Assembly (NCBI RefSeq): GCF_016239305.1
Contig: NZ_JAEHOQ010000024.1
Coordinates: 1 to 63,091 of the forward strand
DNA from: Proteus vulgaris
Lineage (GTDB): Bacteria > Pseudomonadota > Gammaproteobacteria > Enterobacterales > Enterobacteriaceae
Length of the DNA stretch: 63,091 nt
Reading direction: 5' to 3'
Part shown: positions 1 to 8,270 of the stretch, piece after piece
Layout of the letters: each line of letters opens with the position of its first letter
How positions within the stretch are numbered: the stretch's first letter is position 1
Made by a program: the position numbers and the translations under genes
The notes under the pieces: generated by a model
Told to the model about the DNA's origin: nothing
Seen by the model: the letters and a program-made list of their open reading frames with translations, nothing else
The model's database searches: none

Positions 1-230
1 AACGCTGGGCTTCGGCTTCTTGAGCCAGACGTGCTTGTTCTGCGCGTTCGGCTTCTTGGCGCTGGGCTTCTAAACGTTCTTGCTCTGCTTTAAGTTCTGC
101 TTGGCGTTGCGCTTCTTCTTGCGCTAAACGCTGGGCTTCGGCTTCTTGAGCCAGACGTTCTTGTTCTGCGCGTTCGGCTTCTTGGCGCTGGGCTTCTAAA
201 CGTTCTTGTTCTGCTTTAAGTTCTGCTTGC
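1..230 (-). repeat. 126-bp tandem repeat inside ftsY (42-residue coiled-coil unit)
   Basis: The block starting at position 1 recurs at 127 with only a few mismatches for about 100 bp, and shorter related Q/E/A/R-rich units continue to about 330. The period of 126 bp equals 42 codons, that is six heptads, so copy-number change would keep both the reading frame and the coiled-coil register. Confidence 0.85.
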
Positions 231-604
231 GCTTCTTGAGCCAGACGTGCTTGTTCTGCATGCTCTGCTTCTAGACGTGCCTGTTCTGCGTCTAGACGTG
301 CCTGTTCTGCGTCTATTTCAGCTTGGCGCTGTGCTTTCTCTTGTTCTAAACGGTGTTTTTCAGCTTCTTGTGCCAATCTATCTTGCACAACACGTTGCGC
401 TTCTTGGCGCTCTGCTTCTAAACGTTCCTGTTCAGCTTTTAGTTCTGTTTGGCGAATAGCTTCTTCTTGTGCTTCTTTTGCCAAACGTTCTTTTTCTAAA
501 CGCTCTTCTTCTAAGCGTTGCTGTTCTTTCTCTTGCTCAATATTTTCTTCTTTGTTACGCCCAAAACCGAGCCACGAGAAAAAACCTTTTTTTTCTTTTG
601 CCAT
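1..604 (-). CDS. ftsY: FtsY, signal recognition particle receptor (N-terminal part, runs off the window)
   Basis: SRP receptor GTPase that docks ribosome-SRP complexes at the inner membrane. Only the N-terminal 201 codons are in the window; the NG GTPase domain lies beyond position 1. The protein starts MAKEKKGFFSWLGFGRNK, the amphipathic membrane-targeting start typical of enterobacterial FtsY, and then becomes an almost continuous Glu/Gln/Ala/Arg/Leu-rich segment, predicted as a long charged helix or coiled coil (the A domain). A GAGGAG ribosome-binding site precedes the ATG at 604. In enterobacteria ftsY is followed by ftsE and ftsX and is divergent from rsmD, as here. The identification rests on the N-terminus and gene order because the GTPase motifs are not visible. 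Confidence 0.88.
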   Translation of the reverse strand, partial: MAKEKKGFFSWLGFGRNKEENIEQEKEQQRLEEERLEKERLAKEAQEEAIRQTELKAEQERLEAERQEAQRVVQDRLAQEAEKHRLEQEKAQRQAEIDAEQARLDAEQARLEAEHAEQARLAQEAQAELKAEQERLEAQRQEAERAEQERLAQEAEAQRLAQEEAQRQAELKAEQERLEAQRQEAERAEQARLAQEAEAQR

Positions 605-832
605 TAGCTACTAAACTCCTCGCACTAAATCATGGCGCGATTACATTGACGATATTGAAAATAATAATGAAGTCTATCATTTGATCATGGATAAACGCAT
701 CTTTTATACGAATTTTATGGTAAATTATTCCGGATTAAATCAAGGGAAGTCATCAAGATATCAATAGACATAGATCCCTTATTCAAAAAAACACTCCAGA
801 AATCACGTTTAAACGATATAAATAAAAATAAT

Positions 833-1417
833 ATGGCCAAAAAACCACAAAAAGCCCCAATGGGACAAATTAGAATAATTGGGGGTAAATGGCGTGGTCG
901 TAAACTTCCTGTTCTCGATAGCCAAGGATTACGACCAACAACAGATAGAGTGAAAGAAACACTCTTTAATTGGCTTATGCCCATCATTCAAGATGCTCGC
1001 TGTCTCGATTGTTTTGCCGGTAGTGGTGGCTTGGGAATTGAGGCTCTTTCTCGCTATGCTCGTGAAACGACTTTTATCGAATATGAGCGCCCTGTTGCCC
1101 AACAAATCACTGCAAATTTAACCTTACTTAATGCTGATAATGGACATGTTATTCAAGACAGCGCATTATCTTTTCTCGCAAAACAAGGCACGCCTTATAA
1201 TGTGGTTTTCTTAGATCCTCCTTTTCATAAAGGCATGTTGTCTGACACTGTCCAATTATTAGAAAATAACGGTTGGTTGGCACAAAATTGCTATATTTAT
1301 ATTGAGGAAGAAGTTAAAGCACAGACTTATACACTGCCAATCCATTGGACATTGCATAGAGAAAAGATCGCAGGGCAAGTTGCGTATCGCCTTTATATTC
1401 GCAGTTTATCTGCTTAA
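833..1417 (+). CDS. rsmD: RsmD, 16S rRNA (guanine-966-N2)-methyltransferase
   Basis: SAM-dependent methyltransferase that modifies G966 of 16S rRNA in the 30S subunit. Residues 11-25 carry the basic N-terminal signature GQIRIIGGKWRGRKL. The Rossmann SAM-binding loop is DCFAGSGGLG at 59-68, and the catalytic N-methyltransferase motif DPPF is at 128-131. The length of 194 residues is normal for the family. It is divergent from ftsY and followed 17 bp later by yhhL, the usual enterobacterial arrangement. Confidence 0.95.
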   Translation: MAKKPQKAPMGQIRIIGGKWRGRKLPVLDSQGLRPTTDRVKETLFNWLMPIIQDARCLDCFAGSGGLGIEALSRYARETTFIEYERPVAQQITANLTLLNADNGHVIQDSALSFLAKQGTPYNVVFLDPPFHKGMLSDTVQLLENNGWLAQNCYIYIEEEVKAQTYTLPIHWTLHREKIAGQVAYRLYIRSLSA

Positions 1418-1434
1418 TTTTTTATGGAGCTGTT

Positions 1435-1731
1435 ATGTTAATCTTTTTTGGCCGATTTTTAATGATCGGCGTTTGGGGCTTTTTATTTTTAAATATTATT
1501 TCCCCTTTTCCTAAGCCATTAAAATATTTTATGGATATTGCATTGATTTTTATGGTAATTATGCATGGATTACAAATTATCATGTATAAAGCAGGGCAAC
1601 CTAAAGATCAAAAACCCTCCACTGGGTTACAATTTCGTATTTTCTTCTTTGGTATTTTTGAGTTATTAAAAATACAAAAAGAGTTACGAAAAGAATACGA
1701 AGAAAAACAGAAAAATAAAGTGAAACAATAA
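1435..1731 (+). CDS. yhhL: YhhL, DUF1145 family inner-membrane protein
   Basis: Small membrane protein of unknown function, 98 residues. It has two to three hydrophobic segments in the first 60 residues and a basic/acidic cytoplasmic tail (ELRKEYEEKQKNK). The motif ISPFPKPLKYFMDIAL resembles DUF1145 proteins, and the position after rsmD matches E. coli yhhL. The ATG at 1435 is preceded by TTATGGAGCTGTT, a usable ribosome-binding site, so it is probably translated from the rsmD transcript. Confidence 0.85.
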   Translation: MLIFFGRFLMIGVWGFLFLNIISPFPKPLKYFMDIALIFMVIMHGLQIIMYKAGQPKDQKPSTGLQFRIFFFGIFELLKIQKELRKEYEEKQKNKVKQ

Positions 1732-1811
1732 CCGTAATCTTCGTATATCCTCGCAATTATCTGGGGTTACCCATCCACCCCAGAGGTTGCCAATCTTATA
1801 AGCACTTTCGC

Positions 1812-2198
1812 TTATTTATTACTTTGCTCATCGATTGGCATATCTGTTTCAAATTGTACAAAACGACTGCCTTGCATAAATAAACGTCCTTTCATTTCAG
1901 GTTCGATATTTTGATAAGATGATTTATCAATATTCAAGACTAAATCTTTACGTTCATCAGTAGTTAAACGAAAAGTCACTTGATAATAATGTGTTGTTTC
2001 TGGGCCATTCACATCATTTTCTCTTGAGCGTCGTTCATTTGCCACAACTTCTTTTTTATCAATAACTTCAACCATATAAAGTTTTACAGGTGAGTTATCG
2101 TCACTTATTCGTTGTTTTCTCTGTTCAAAAAAACGATAAGTTGCGGATGCGATAATAATGATCAGTACTGCAATACCGATAATCGCTGCTTTATTCAT
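1812..2198 (-). CDS. yhhM: YhhM, DUF2500 family protein
   Basis: Single-span membrane-anchored protein of 128 residues and unknown function. Residues 5-23 form one hydrophobic helix. The rest is a polar soluble domain with the conserved-looking segment THYYQVTFRLTTDERKDLVLN, described here only in outline. Convergent with yhhL and located next to yhhN as in E. coli. DUF2500 membership is assigned by synteny and general appearance. Confidence 0.8.
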   Translation of the reverse strand: MNKAAIIGIAVLIIIIASATYRFFEQRKQRISDDNSPVKLYMVEVIDKKEVVANERRSRENDVNGPETTHYYQVTFRLTTDERKDLVLNIDKSSYQNIEPEMKGRLFMQGSRFVQFETDMPIDEQSNK

Positions 2199-2345
2199 TA
2201 CATTAATTCCTATCGTTATATGGATTAAAAAGCAGTGTGCTTTATATTATTTTAATAAGTCCGTCAGTTTCGTCATTAACCGCTATTCTTAAATTAAGCT
2301 TTCTGTTATGAATAATAAAACAGTTCTGAATATAAGGAAGATATT

Positions 2346-2972
2346 ATGAGTTGGCCTTTTCTCGCGGTATTATTCTCCGGATGGCTTTATATTGATGCGG
2401 CATATCGTGGGCCGAATTGGCAACGATGGTTATTCCGTCCTATCACGCTACTTCTTTTATTACTTTGGGCATGGCAAGTTCCCGAACACAATATTAATAG
2501 CTACCTTATTGTAGGTGCGTTATTAGCGACACTACTTTCTGATATCCTAAGAATATTTGATGGTAAGTATTTACTACCGTCTTTTGCATTGATTTTTCTA
2601 AGCTACATACTTTATATGGTGAGCTTTTTACTCCCATTACAACTCTCGTTTTATCTTCCTTTACTTGGATTTGTTATTCTTGCTTTCATTATCATTCTAG
2701 CAATTGTTTGGACTAAGCTCGATAAATTAGCCATTCCAGCTACTCTAACTTTATTAGCCGCATTTGCTATGTTCTGGGTTGCTGGTGAAAAATTCTTCTA
2801 CTTAAGTAATGATTATAACTTATCAGTGATGATCGGCGCATTATTGTTAGTAATCGCTTACTCAATATGGCTAATCAATCGCTTCCGCTTCTCATTTTCA
2901 GCCTCGAAAGGGCTTGTCAGTGCCTGTTATTTTATTGGGCATTTCTTTATTGTTAGAGCCTTATTCCTTTAG
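2346..2972 (+). CDS. yhhN: YhhN, lysoplasmalogenase-family (YhhN/TMEM86) membrane protein
   Basis: Integral membrane protein of 208 residues with about seven to eight hydrophobic segments, of the YhhN/TMEM86 family. Eukaryotic TMEM86 members hydrolyse the vinyl-ether bond of lysoplasmalogen; the substrate of bacterial YhhN is not established. The ATG at 2346 has an AAGGAAG ribosome-binding site. Divergent from yhhM and directly upstream of zntA. A strong hairpin follows the stop codon. Confidence 0.85.
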   Translation: MSWPFLAVLFSGWLYIDAAYRGPNWQRWLFRPITLLLLLLWAWQVPEHNINSYLIVGALLATLLSDILRIFDGKYLLPSFALIFLSYILYMVSFLLPLQLSFYLPLLGFVILAFIIILAIVWTKLDKLAIPATLTLLAAFAMFWVAGEKFFYLSNDYNLSVMIGALLLVIAYSIWLINRFRFSFSASKGLVSACYFIGHFFIVRALFL

Positions 2973-2980
2973 TTTTCATT

Positions 2981-3014
2981 AACCCCTTGGTTTAAATATT
3001 TAAATCAAGGGGTT
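2981..3014. terminator. Hairpin terminator after yhhN
   Basis: The arms AACCCCTTG and CAAGGGGTT close a long AT-rich stem directly after yhhN. The downstream T tract is weak, so efficiency is uncertain. It separates yhhN from the zntA promoter. Confidence 0.65.
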
Positions 3015-3065
3015 AGATTTCCAATTTAATTCGCACTTTTTGTCAATTAATTTCTGTCCCACACC

Positions 3066-3097
3066 TTGACTCTGGACTCTACTCCAAGCTGTAAAGT
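3066..3097 (+). promoter_or_regulatory. ZntR-type zntA promoter
   Basis: A TTGACT -35 box (3066-3071) and a TAAAGT -10 box (3092-3097) are separated by 20 bp. The spacer holds the partial dyad CTGGACTCTACTCCAAG. An overlong 20-bp spacer with a dyad is the hallmark of MerR-family promoters, and the sequence closely resembles the E. coli zntA promoter bound by ZntR. This predicts induction by Zn(II), Cd(II) or Pb(II). Confidence 0.85.
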
Positions 3098-3151
3098 ACT
3101 TATTAAATAAATGACTTTAGACTTTACTTCGTTGAACAAGGAGAGCCAGTT

Positions 3152-5518
3152 ATGACTAAACATGCTCATCAACACGATAACCATAAACATACCGATGCTT
3201 GTTGCTCAAGTTCTCAATGCTGTTCAGGCCACACAGAGAATAGTACGCACTCACATACTGAAAGCGGGCATTCTCATACCAAGATAGATAAAAGTGATCC
3301 TGAATGCGAGGATGAGCACCACCACGAACATAGCCATGATGGGCATAACCATGCTCATGGAAGCTGTGATATCAACGCCCCTGTTTCTAACATTGAGCCA
3401 GAAAAAGTGGCACAACAACGCTTTAGCTGGAAAGTACAAGGAATGGATTGCCCAAGCTGCGCTCAAAAAATTGAAACTGCAGCACTCAAAGTCGCAGGTG
3501 TAAAACAAGCAAAAGTGCTTTTTGCCACCGAAAAATTGGTTGTTGATGCGGATAGTGACTTACGCTCTGATGTCATTGCCGCAATTAACAATGCAGGCTT
3601 TGAGCTTTTTGATCTCACCTCACCTCAATCTCAAAAAGTCACCAAGCAAAGTCTTTTAAAAGAAAGTTCATTTGTTATCGTATTGGCTCTTTTAATGGCA
3701 ATTAGCTGGGGTGCAGAGTTTATTGATCCTCAAGCGGGTCGCGCCGCCTTTATTGCAACAACCTTAATTGGTTTATTCCCCATTGTGAAAAAGTCCTTAC
3801 AACTTATTCGCAGTGGTACACCGTTTGCTATCGAAACATTGATGAGCGTTGCCGCAATTGGTGCGCTATTTATTAATGCTACCGAAGAAGCAGCAATGGT
3901 TATTTTGCTGTTTATGATTGGCGAAATGTTAGAGTCTTACGCCGCAGGCCGTGCTCGTCGTGGTGTAAGTGCGTTAATGGCGCTAGTGCCAGAAGAAGCG
4001 ACATTAGTCAAAGACGGCAAAAAACAAACGGTTCCTGTTGCGCAACTGCGCCCCGGCGATATTATCGAAATTGCCCCAGGTTCACGTTTACCAACGGATG
4101 CGGAATTAGTCAGTGCATTTGCAAGTTTTGATGAAAGTGCATTAACGGGTGAATCCGTGCCAGTAGAGCGTTTGCAAGGCGAAAAAGTAGCTGCAGGTTG
4201 TTTATCTGTTGATAGATCAGTGCAAATGAAAGTGGTATCTGAACAAGGGCAAAATGCTATTGACCGTATTTTGCAATTGATTGAAGAAGCTGAAGAGCGT
4301 AGAGCCCCCATTGAACGTTTTATTGACCGCTTTAGTCGTTATTATACTCCTGCGATTATGCTGTTCTCTGCACTGGTTATTATTGTTCCACCACTGTTGT
4401 TCTCACAACCTTGGGAAACATGGATTTATCGCGGTTTAACACTATTACTGATTGGTTGTCCTTGTGCTTTAGTTATCTCAACACCTGCAGCAATCACTTC
4501 AGCATTAGCGGCAGCAACTAAACGCGGAGCACTGATCAAAGGTGGTGCTGCATTAGAACAGTTAGGCACAGTTAATACTATCGCATTAGATAAAACCGGC
4601 ACATTAACAGAAGGGAAACCTCAAGTTACTGATGTTGTAGCTGAAACAGGATTTAATGAACAAGATGTCCTGACTTTTGCATCATCCGTAGAAATTGGCT
4701 CTCATCATCCATTAGCAAAAGCTATTATCAATAAGGCGCAAGAAAACGGTGTGCTTGTTGTTGAAGCTGAAGATCGCAAAGCCTTAGCGGGTAAAGGAAT
4801 TGAAGGTTATTTAAATAACCAACATGTGCTAGTAAGTGCGCCTTCTCAGTTATCAGAAGTCACATCACTCTCTTCTCAGTGGCAACAAGAAGTTGCACGC
4901 CTTGAAGACGAGGGCAAAACTGTTGTTGTCGTATTGAAAGAGAGTCAGCTTATCGGTGTTATTGCTATGCAAGATACCTTACGCAGTGATGCAGTTGAAT
5001 CAATGAAGTTATTGAAAGAGATGAACATCAATGCCGTAATGCTAACGGGTGATAATCCAAGAGCAGCCGCGGCTATTGCGAAAAAACTGGGTATGGATTT
5101 CCGAGCAGGATTACTACCTGAAGATAAAGTTACTTCAGTAATGGAAATCAGCAAAACACATAACACCATGATGGTAGGTGATGGTATCAATGATGCGCCA
5201 GCAATGAAGGCAGCAACCATTGGTGTTGCAATGGGAAGCGGTACTGACGTTGCACTTGAAACTGCTGATGCAGCCTTGACGCATAACCGTTTAACGGGCT
5301 TACCTGAAATTATTAAGCTATCTCGCGCTACTCGTAAAATTATTCGTGAAAACATTACGATAGCACTGGGCTTAAAAGCTATATTCTTAGTGACAAGTTT
5401 ATTAGGTATCACCGGGCTTTGGGTTGCAGTTCTTGCAGACTCCGGTGCAACAGCACTGGTTACAGCCAATGCGGTAAGACTGTTAAGAGTAAAAATTAAC
5501 GCATCAAATAAAGAGTAA
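3152..5518 (+). CDS. zntA: ZntA, Zn(II)/Cd(II)/Pb(II)-exporting P1B-type ATPase
   Basis: ATP-driven efflux pump in the inner membrane. The first 75 residues are unusually rich in His, Cys and acidic residues (HEHSHDGHNHAHG and Cys pairs). A heavy-metal-associated domain follows with GMDCPSC at 97-103. The core has the transmembrane CPC motif at 436-438, the phosphorylation motif DKTGTLT with Asp480, an SHHPLAKAI motif, TGDN and GDGINDAP. At 788 residues it is longer than the roughly 730 of E. coli ZntA, and the difference is mostly the His-rich N-terminus. The AAGGAGAG ribosome-binding site just before the ATG supports this start. Regulated by the ZntR-type promoter upstream. Confidence 0.96.
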   Translation: MTKHAHQHDNHKHTDACCSSSQCCSGHTENSTHSHTESGHSHTKIDKSDPECEDEHHHEHSHDGHNHAHGSCDINAPVSNIEPEKVAQQRFSWKVQGMDCPSCAQKIETAALKVAGVKQAKVLFATEKLVVDADSDLRSDVIAAINNAGFELFDLTSPQSQKVTKQSLLKESSFVIVLALLMAISWGAEFIDPQAGRAAFIATTLIGLFPIVKKSLQLIRSGTPFAIETLMSVAAIGALFINATEEAAMVILLFMIGEMLESYAAGRARRGVSALMALVPEEATLVKDGKKQTVPVAQLRPGDIIEIAPGSRLPTDAELVSAFASFDESALTGESVPVERLQGEKVAAGCLSVDRSVQMKVVSEQGQNAIDRILQLIEEAEERRAPIERFIDRFSRYYTPAIMLFSALVIIVPPLLFSQPWETWIYRGLTLLLIGCPCALVISTPAAITSALAAATKRGALIKGGAALEQLGTVNTIALDKTGTLTEGKPQVTDVVAETGFNEQDVLTFASSVEIGSHHPLAKAIINKAQENGVLVVEAEDRKALAGKGIEGYLNNQHVLVSAPSQLSEVTSLSSQWQQEVARLEDEGKTVVVVLKESQLIGVIAMQDTLRSDAVESMKLLKEMNINAVMLTGDNPRAAAAIAKKLGMDFRAGLLPEDKVTSVMEISKTHNTMMVGDGINDAPAMKAATIGVAMGSGTDVALETADAALTHNRLTGLPEIIKLSRATRKIIRENITIALGLKAIFLVTSLLGITGLWVAVLADSGATALVTANAVRLLRVKINASNKE

Positions 5519-5535
5519 GCACACTAAAATAACAA

Positions 5536-5575
5536 AACCCAAACCTCAGTCAATCTGGAGTTTGGGTTATTTTTT
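5536..5575 (+). terminator. Rho-independent terminator after zntA
   Basis: The inverted repeat AACCCAAAC / GTTTGGGTT is followed by ATTTTTT, immediately after the zntA stop. It lies between the convergent zntA and tusA. Confidence 0.8.
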
Positions 5576-5607
5576 AGCACGAAGATAAGCAATATTTACA
5601 GCATAAG

Positions 5608-5862
5608 TTACAAATTGCTCTCTTTTTTACGAATAAGATAACGATAAGGTGCAGATTGCGTCTCTTGATTTAATAAATCATGTTCCATAAAGCGGCAAAA
5701 GCCGGGAATATCACGCACCGTAGCAGGATCATCAGCAATCACTAATAGCGTCTCGCCTAATGCCATATTTCTTATGGTTTTACGCACTAACATCACTGGC
5801 TCAGGACAGCGTAGTCCTAGCGTATCTAATGTTTTAGTTGCATCGTCAAATTGAGCATTCAT
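5608..5862 (-). CDS. tusA: TusA, sulfur-carrier protein for tRNA 2-thiouridine synthesis
   Basis: Small cytoplasmic sulfurtransferase that takes persulfide sulfur from IscS and passes it to TusBCD for mnm5s2U34 tRNA thiolation. The hallmark [17 protein letters not shown] is present with the acceptor Cys at residue 19. With the start at 5862 the numbering matches E. coli TusA exactly, so this ATG is preferred over the upstream ATG at 5874. The motif [13 protein letters not shown] is also typical. Neighbours zntA and yhhQ are the same as in E. coli. Confidence 0.93.
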   Translation of the reverse strand: MNAQFDDATKTLDTLGLRCPEPVMLVRKTIRNMALGETLLVIADDPATVRDIPGFCRFMEHDLLNQETQSAPYRYLIRKKESNL

Positions 5863-6028
5863 TCTATTAACCATTTTTTATACTGACAGATAGCACTATT
5901 ATATCTCGCTTTCGTGTTCACATCACGGCACATTAAATACAAAGGGATTTTCCCCCTAACCTTTGCTTTTGTTGCGCAACCAGCGTATTATGCGCATCCT
6001 CTCATTTAAGAGAGAAATCACTGTTTTA

Positions 6029-6060
6029 TTGGGTTCCCTCACCCCAATCATTAAAAAGGT
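6029..6060 (+). promoter_or_regulatory. Probable preQ1-I riboswitch of yhhQ
   Basis: A short stem TTGGG / CCCAA encloses the loop TTCCCTCAC and is followed by an A-rich tail (TCATTAAAAAGG) that contains the ribosome-binding site AAGG, 8 nt before the yhhQ start. Loop CCU can pair with tail AGG to form the H-type pseudoknot of class I preQ1 aptamers. The stem/CCCC/A-rich-tail layout closely resembles known examples. Ligand binding would hide the ribosome-binding site. Assigned by eye without a covariance model. Confidence 0.68.
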
Positions 6061-6067
6061 ACAATTT

Positions 6068-6742
6068 ATGTATACGTTTACTCCCCGCCAAAAAGCGGTG
6101 GCGCTGTTATGGCTTTCTTTGTTCCATATATTGATAATTACATCAAGTAACTATCTTGTGCAGTTACCTATCTCCATTTTTGGTTTCCATACCACTTGGG
6201 GCGCCTTTACTTTTCCGTTTATTTTTCTGGCGACAGATTTAACGGTTCGTATTTATGGCGCACCACTTGCCAGACGCATTATTACCGCCGTTATGCTACC
6301 TGCATTAGCAATCTCTTACCTGATCTCAACGCTCTTTTTCCAAGGAAGTTGGCAGGGTTTTGCTTCACTAAGTGATTTCAATATCATGGTGGCAAGGATC
6401 GCAACAGCAAGCTTTATGGCTTATGTGCTAGGTCAAATCATGGATGTGTCTGTCTTTAATCGCTTAAGACAACAGCAAAAATGGTGGGTTGCGCCAAGTG
6501 CAGCAATGTTCTTTGGTAATTTACTCGACACGCTGGCGTTCTTCTTTATTGCGTTTTACCGTAGCACTGATGCTTTTATGGCAGAAAATTGGGTAGAAAT
6601 CGCCTTAGTGGACTATGTGTTTAAATTAACCATTTGTATGCTTTTTTTCTTGCCTGCTTATGGTGTTCTATTGAATTTCATTTTGCGTCATTTTTTTGCA
6701 CAAGAAAATCAAAAACAAGATTATGCTGAAATTCGTTCATAA
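6068..6742 (+). CDS. yhhQ: YhhQ, queuosine-precursor (preQ0/preQ1) transporter
   Basis: COG1738/DUF165 membrane protein of 224 residues with about six transmembrane segments; family members import 7-cyano- or 7-aminomethyl-7-deazaguanine for queuosine tRNA modification. Conserved-looking features include FPFIFLATDLTVRIYG (residues 41-57 or so) and FFGNLLDTLAFFFIAF. An in-frame ATG exists upstream at 5963, but the start at 6068 fits E. coli YhhQ and follows the aptamer ribosome-binding site. The riboswitch predicts repression when the precursor is plentiful. Confidence 0.9.
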   Translation: MYTFTPRQKAVALLWLSLFHILIITSSNYLVQLPISIFGFHTTWGAFTFPFIFLATDLTVRIYGAPLARRIITAVMLPALAISYLISTLFFQGSWQGFASLSDFNIMVARIATASFMAYVLGQIMDVSVFNRLRQQQKWWVAPSAAMFFGNLLDTLAFFFIAFYRSTDAFMAENWVEIALVDYVFKLTICMLFFLPAYGVLLNFILRHFFAQENQKQDYAEIRS

Positions 6743-7107
6743 TCTGGCACACCTCGCAAAAAAATAATGATATTAATGTCATTATTCAAATAATAAAGCT
6801 TCATAACTTAATTTTATGAAGCTTTATTCTGATTAGAATCATTTGTTATTTCTCGTAAATATTTCGTAACGTAATTAATTAGCATGATTAGTTAAGCAAC
6901 CCACAAAATATTGCTTAAATATCATTATTACGCTGTTTTTTGCATGCTAATATAAAATCTATTAATTATTTACAATAAATTATTTTATTCACCTATTAAA
7001 CTGTTAATGTATTCTTGGATCGTCTCCATATTGTTATCTGTCTGTTGGGATGACGAGCCTCACCATAAGGATTTTTTACTCTCTTTTGCGAATAGTAGGA
7101 GTCTATT
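6743..7107. other. yhhQ-gldA intergenic region
   Basis: A hairpin lies just after yhhQ: AATAAAGCTTCATAA (6792-6806) pairs with TTATGAAGCTTTATT (6815-6829). The rest is AT-rich with no convincing operator. The gldA ribosome-binding site TAGGAG is at the right end. No coding potential seen. Confidence 0.55.
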
Positions 7108-8211
7108 ATGTTAAAAGTTATTCAATCCCCCGCTAAATATATTCAAGGGCCTGATGCGTTATTTCATATCGGTAAGTACGCGAAGCCTTTTGGCAATAGA
7201 GCATTGATCATTGCTGATAAATTTGTCATGGAATTAGTAGGCAGTACCGTTAAAGACAGTATGTCTCAATACGAAGTTAATGGGCATTTTGAACTGTTTA
7301 ATGGTGAGTGTACACATAACGAAATTAATCGTTTATCCGAACTCGCAAAAGCCCAAGCATCGCTTGTGATCATCGGCGTTGGTGGTGGTAAAACACTCGA
7401 TACTGCCAAGGCTGTTGCTTATAAATGCCAGCTCCCTGTTGTGATATCCCCTACCATTGCCTCCACTGATGCACCAACCAGTGCCCTTTCTGTTATTTAT
7501 ACAGAACTCGGTGCATTTGATAGTTATCTATTTTACCCAACCAACCCTGATGTGGTTGTTATGGATACCAATGTTATCGCTTCTGCGCCTGCCCGTTTAT
7601 TAGTTGCAGGTATGGGTGATGCTTTAGCAACTTACTTTGAAGCAAGAGCCTGTAGCAACGCGCAAAAACAAACTATGGCGGGAGGGAAATCAACGCTTGC
7701 AGCACTTGCTTTGGCTGAACTTTGCTATAACACTCTCTTAGAAGATGGCTATAAAGCAAAACTGTCTGTTAGCCGAGGCGTTTGTACAACGGCAGTCGAA
7801 AATATTATCGAAGCCAATACATTCCTAAGTGGTATTGGCTTCGAAAGTGCGGGCCTTGCTGCTGCTCATGCCATTCATAATGGATTTACGGCATTAGAAG
7901 AGTGTCACTCTATGTACCATGGCGAAAAAGTTGCTTTTGGTACATTAGTGCAATTAGTGTTAGAAAATAGCCCATTAGAAGAATTAGAAGAATTTCTCGA
8001 CTTCTGTATTTTAGTGGGATTACCTGTCACCTTAGAAGAATTAGGTATCAATGCCACAGGTGATGAGCTGAATGAAAAGATCATGGCGGTGGCAGAGTTA
8101 AGTTGTGCTGAAGGAGAGACCATTTATAACATGCCATTTGATGTTGATTCAGATAAGGTTTATGCCGCAATTTTAACTGCCGACCAATTAGGACGGGAAT
8201 GGCTTTATTAA
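7108..8211 (+). CDS. gldA: GldA, NAD-dependent glycerol dehydrogenase
   Basis: Group III metal-dependent alcohol dehydrogenase that interconverts glycerol and dihydroxyacetone with NAD+. The nucleotide-binding loop GVGGGKTLDTAKAVA is near residues 90-105. The metal-site region includes the MGDALATYFEAR stretch (Asp), the AAAHAIHNGF segment (His) and MYHGEKVAFGTL (His). Length 367 is normal. A TAGGAG ribosome-binding site precedes the ATG. It is followed by a DhaM-like gene after a hairpin, which suggests a dihydroxyacetone theme, although dhaK and dhaL are not adjacent. Confidence 0.94.
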   Translation: MLKVIQSPAKYIQGPDALFHIGKYAKPFGNRALIIADKFVMELVGSTVKDSMSQYEVNGHFELFNGECTHNEINRLSELAKAQASLVIIGVGGGKTLDTAKAVAYKCQLPVVISPTIASTDAPTSALSVIYTELGAFDSYLFYPTNPDVVVMDTNVIASAPARLLVAGMGDALATYFEARACSNAQKQTMAGGKSTLAALALAELCYNTLLEDGYKAKLSVSRGVCTTAVENIIEANTFLSGIGFESAGLAAAHAIHNGFTALEECHSMYHGEKVAFGTLVQLVLENSPLEELEEFLDFCILVGLPVTLEELGINATGDELNEKIMAVAELSCAEGETIYNMPFDVDSDKVYAAILTADQLGREWLY

Positions 8212-8220
8212 AGCCTGAGT

Positions 8221-8247
8221 AAACAGGGAGTGTTTATCTCCCTGTTT
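8221..8247 (+). terminator. Hairpin between gldA and the DhaM-like gene
   Basis: The arms AAACAGGGAG and CTCCCTGTTT form a 10-bp stem with a 7-nt loop and no long T tract. It may act as an attenuator or 3' stabiliser inside a gldA operon rather than as a full stop. Confidence 0.5.
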
Positions 8248-8270
8248 GCATTTACAAAAAAGGGTGCTTT

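Noticed and set aside
247-684. Two open frames on the plus strand with Leu/Val-rich products.
   Set aside because: They are antisense shadows of the repetitive ftsY coding sequence; no ribosome-binding site and biased composition.
715-987. 90-residue minus-strand frame over the start of rsmD.
   Set aside because: Antisense to a well-supported gene; no ribosome-binding site.
4945-5469. 174-residue minus-strand frame inside zntA.
   Set aside because: Shadow frame of a highly conserved ATPase gene.
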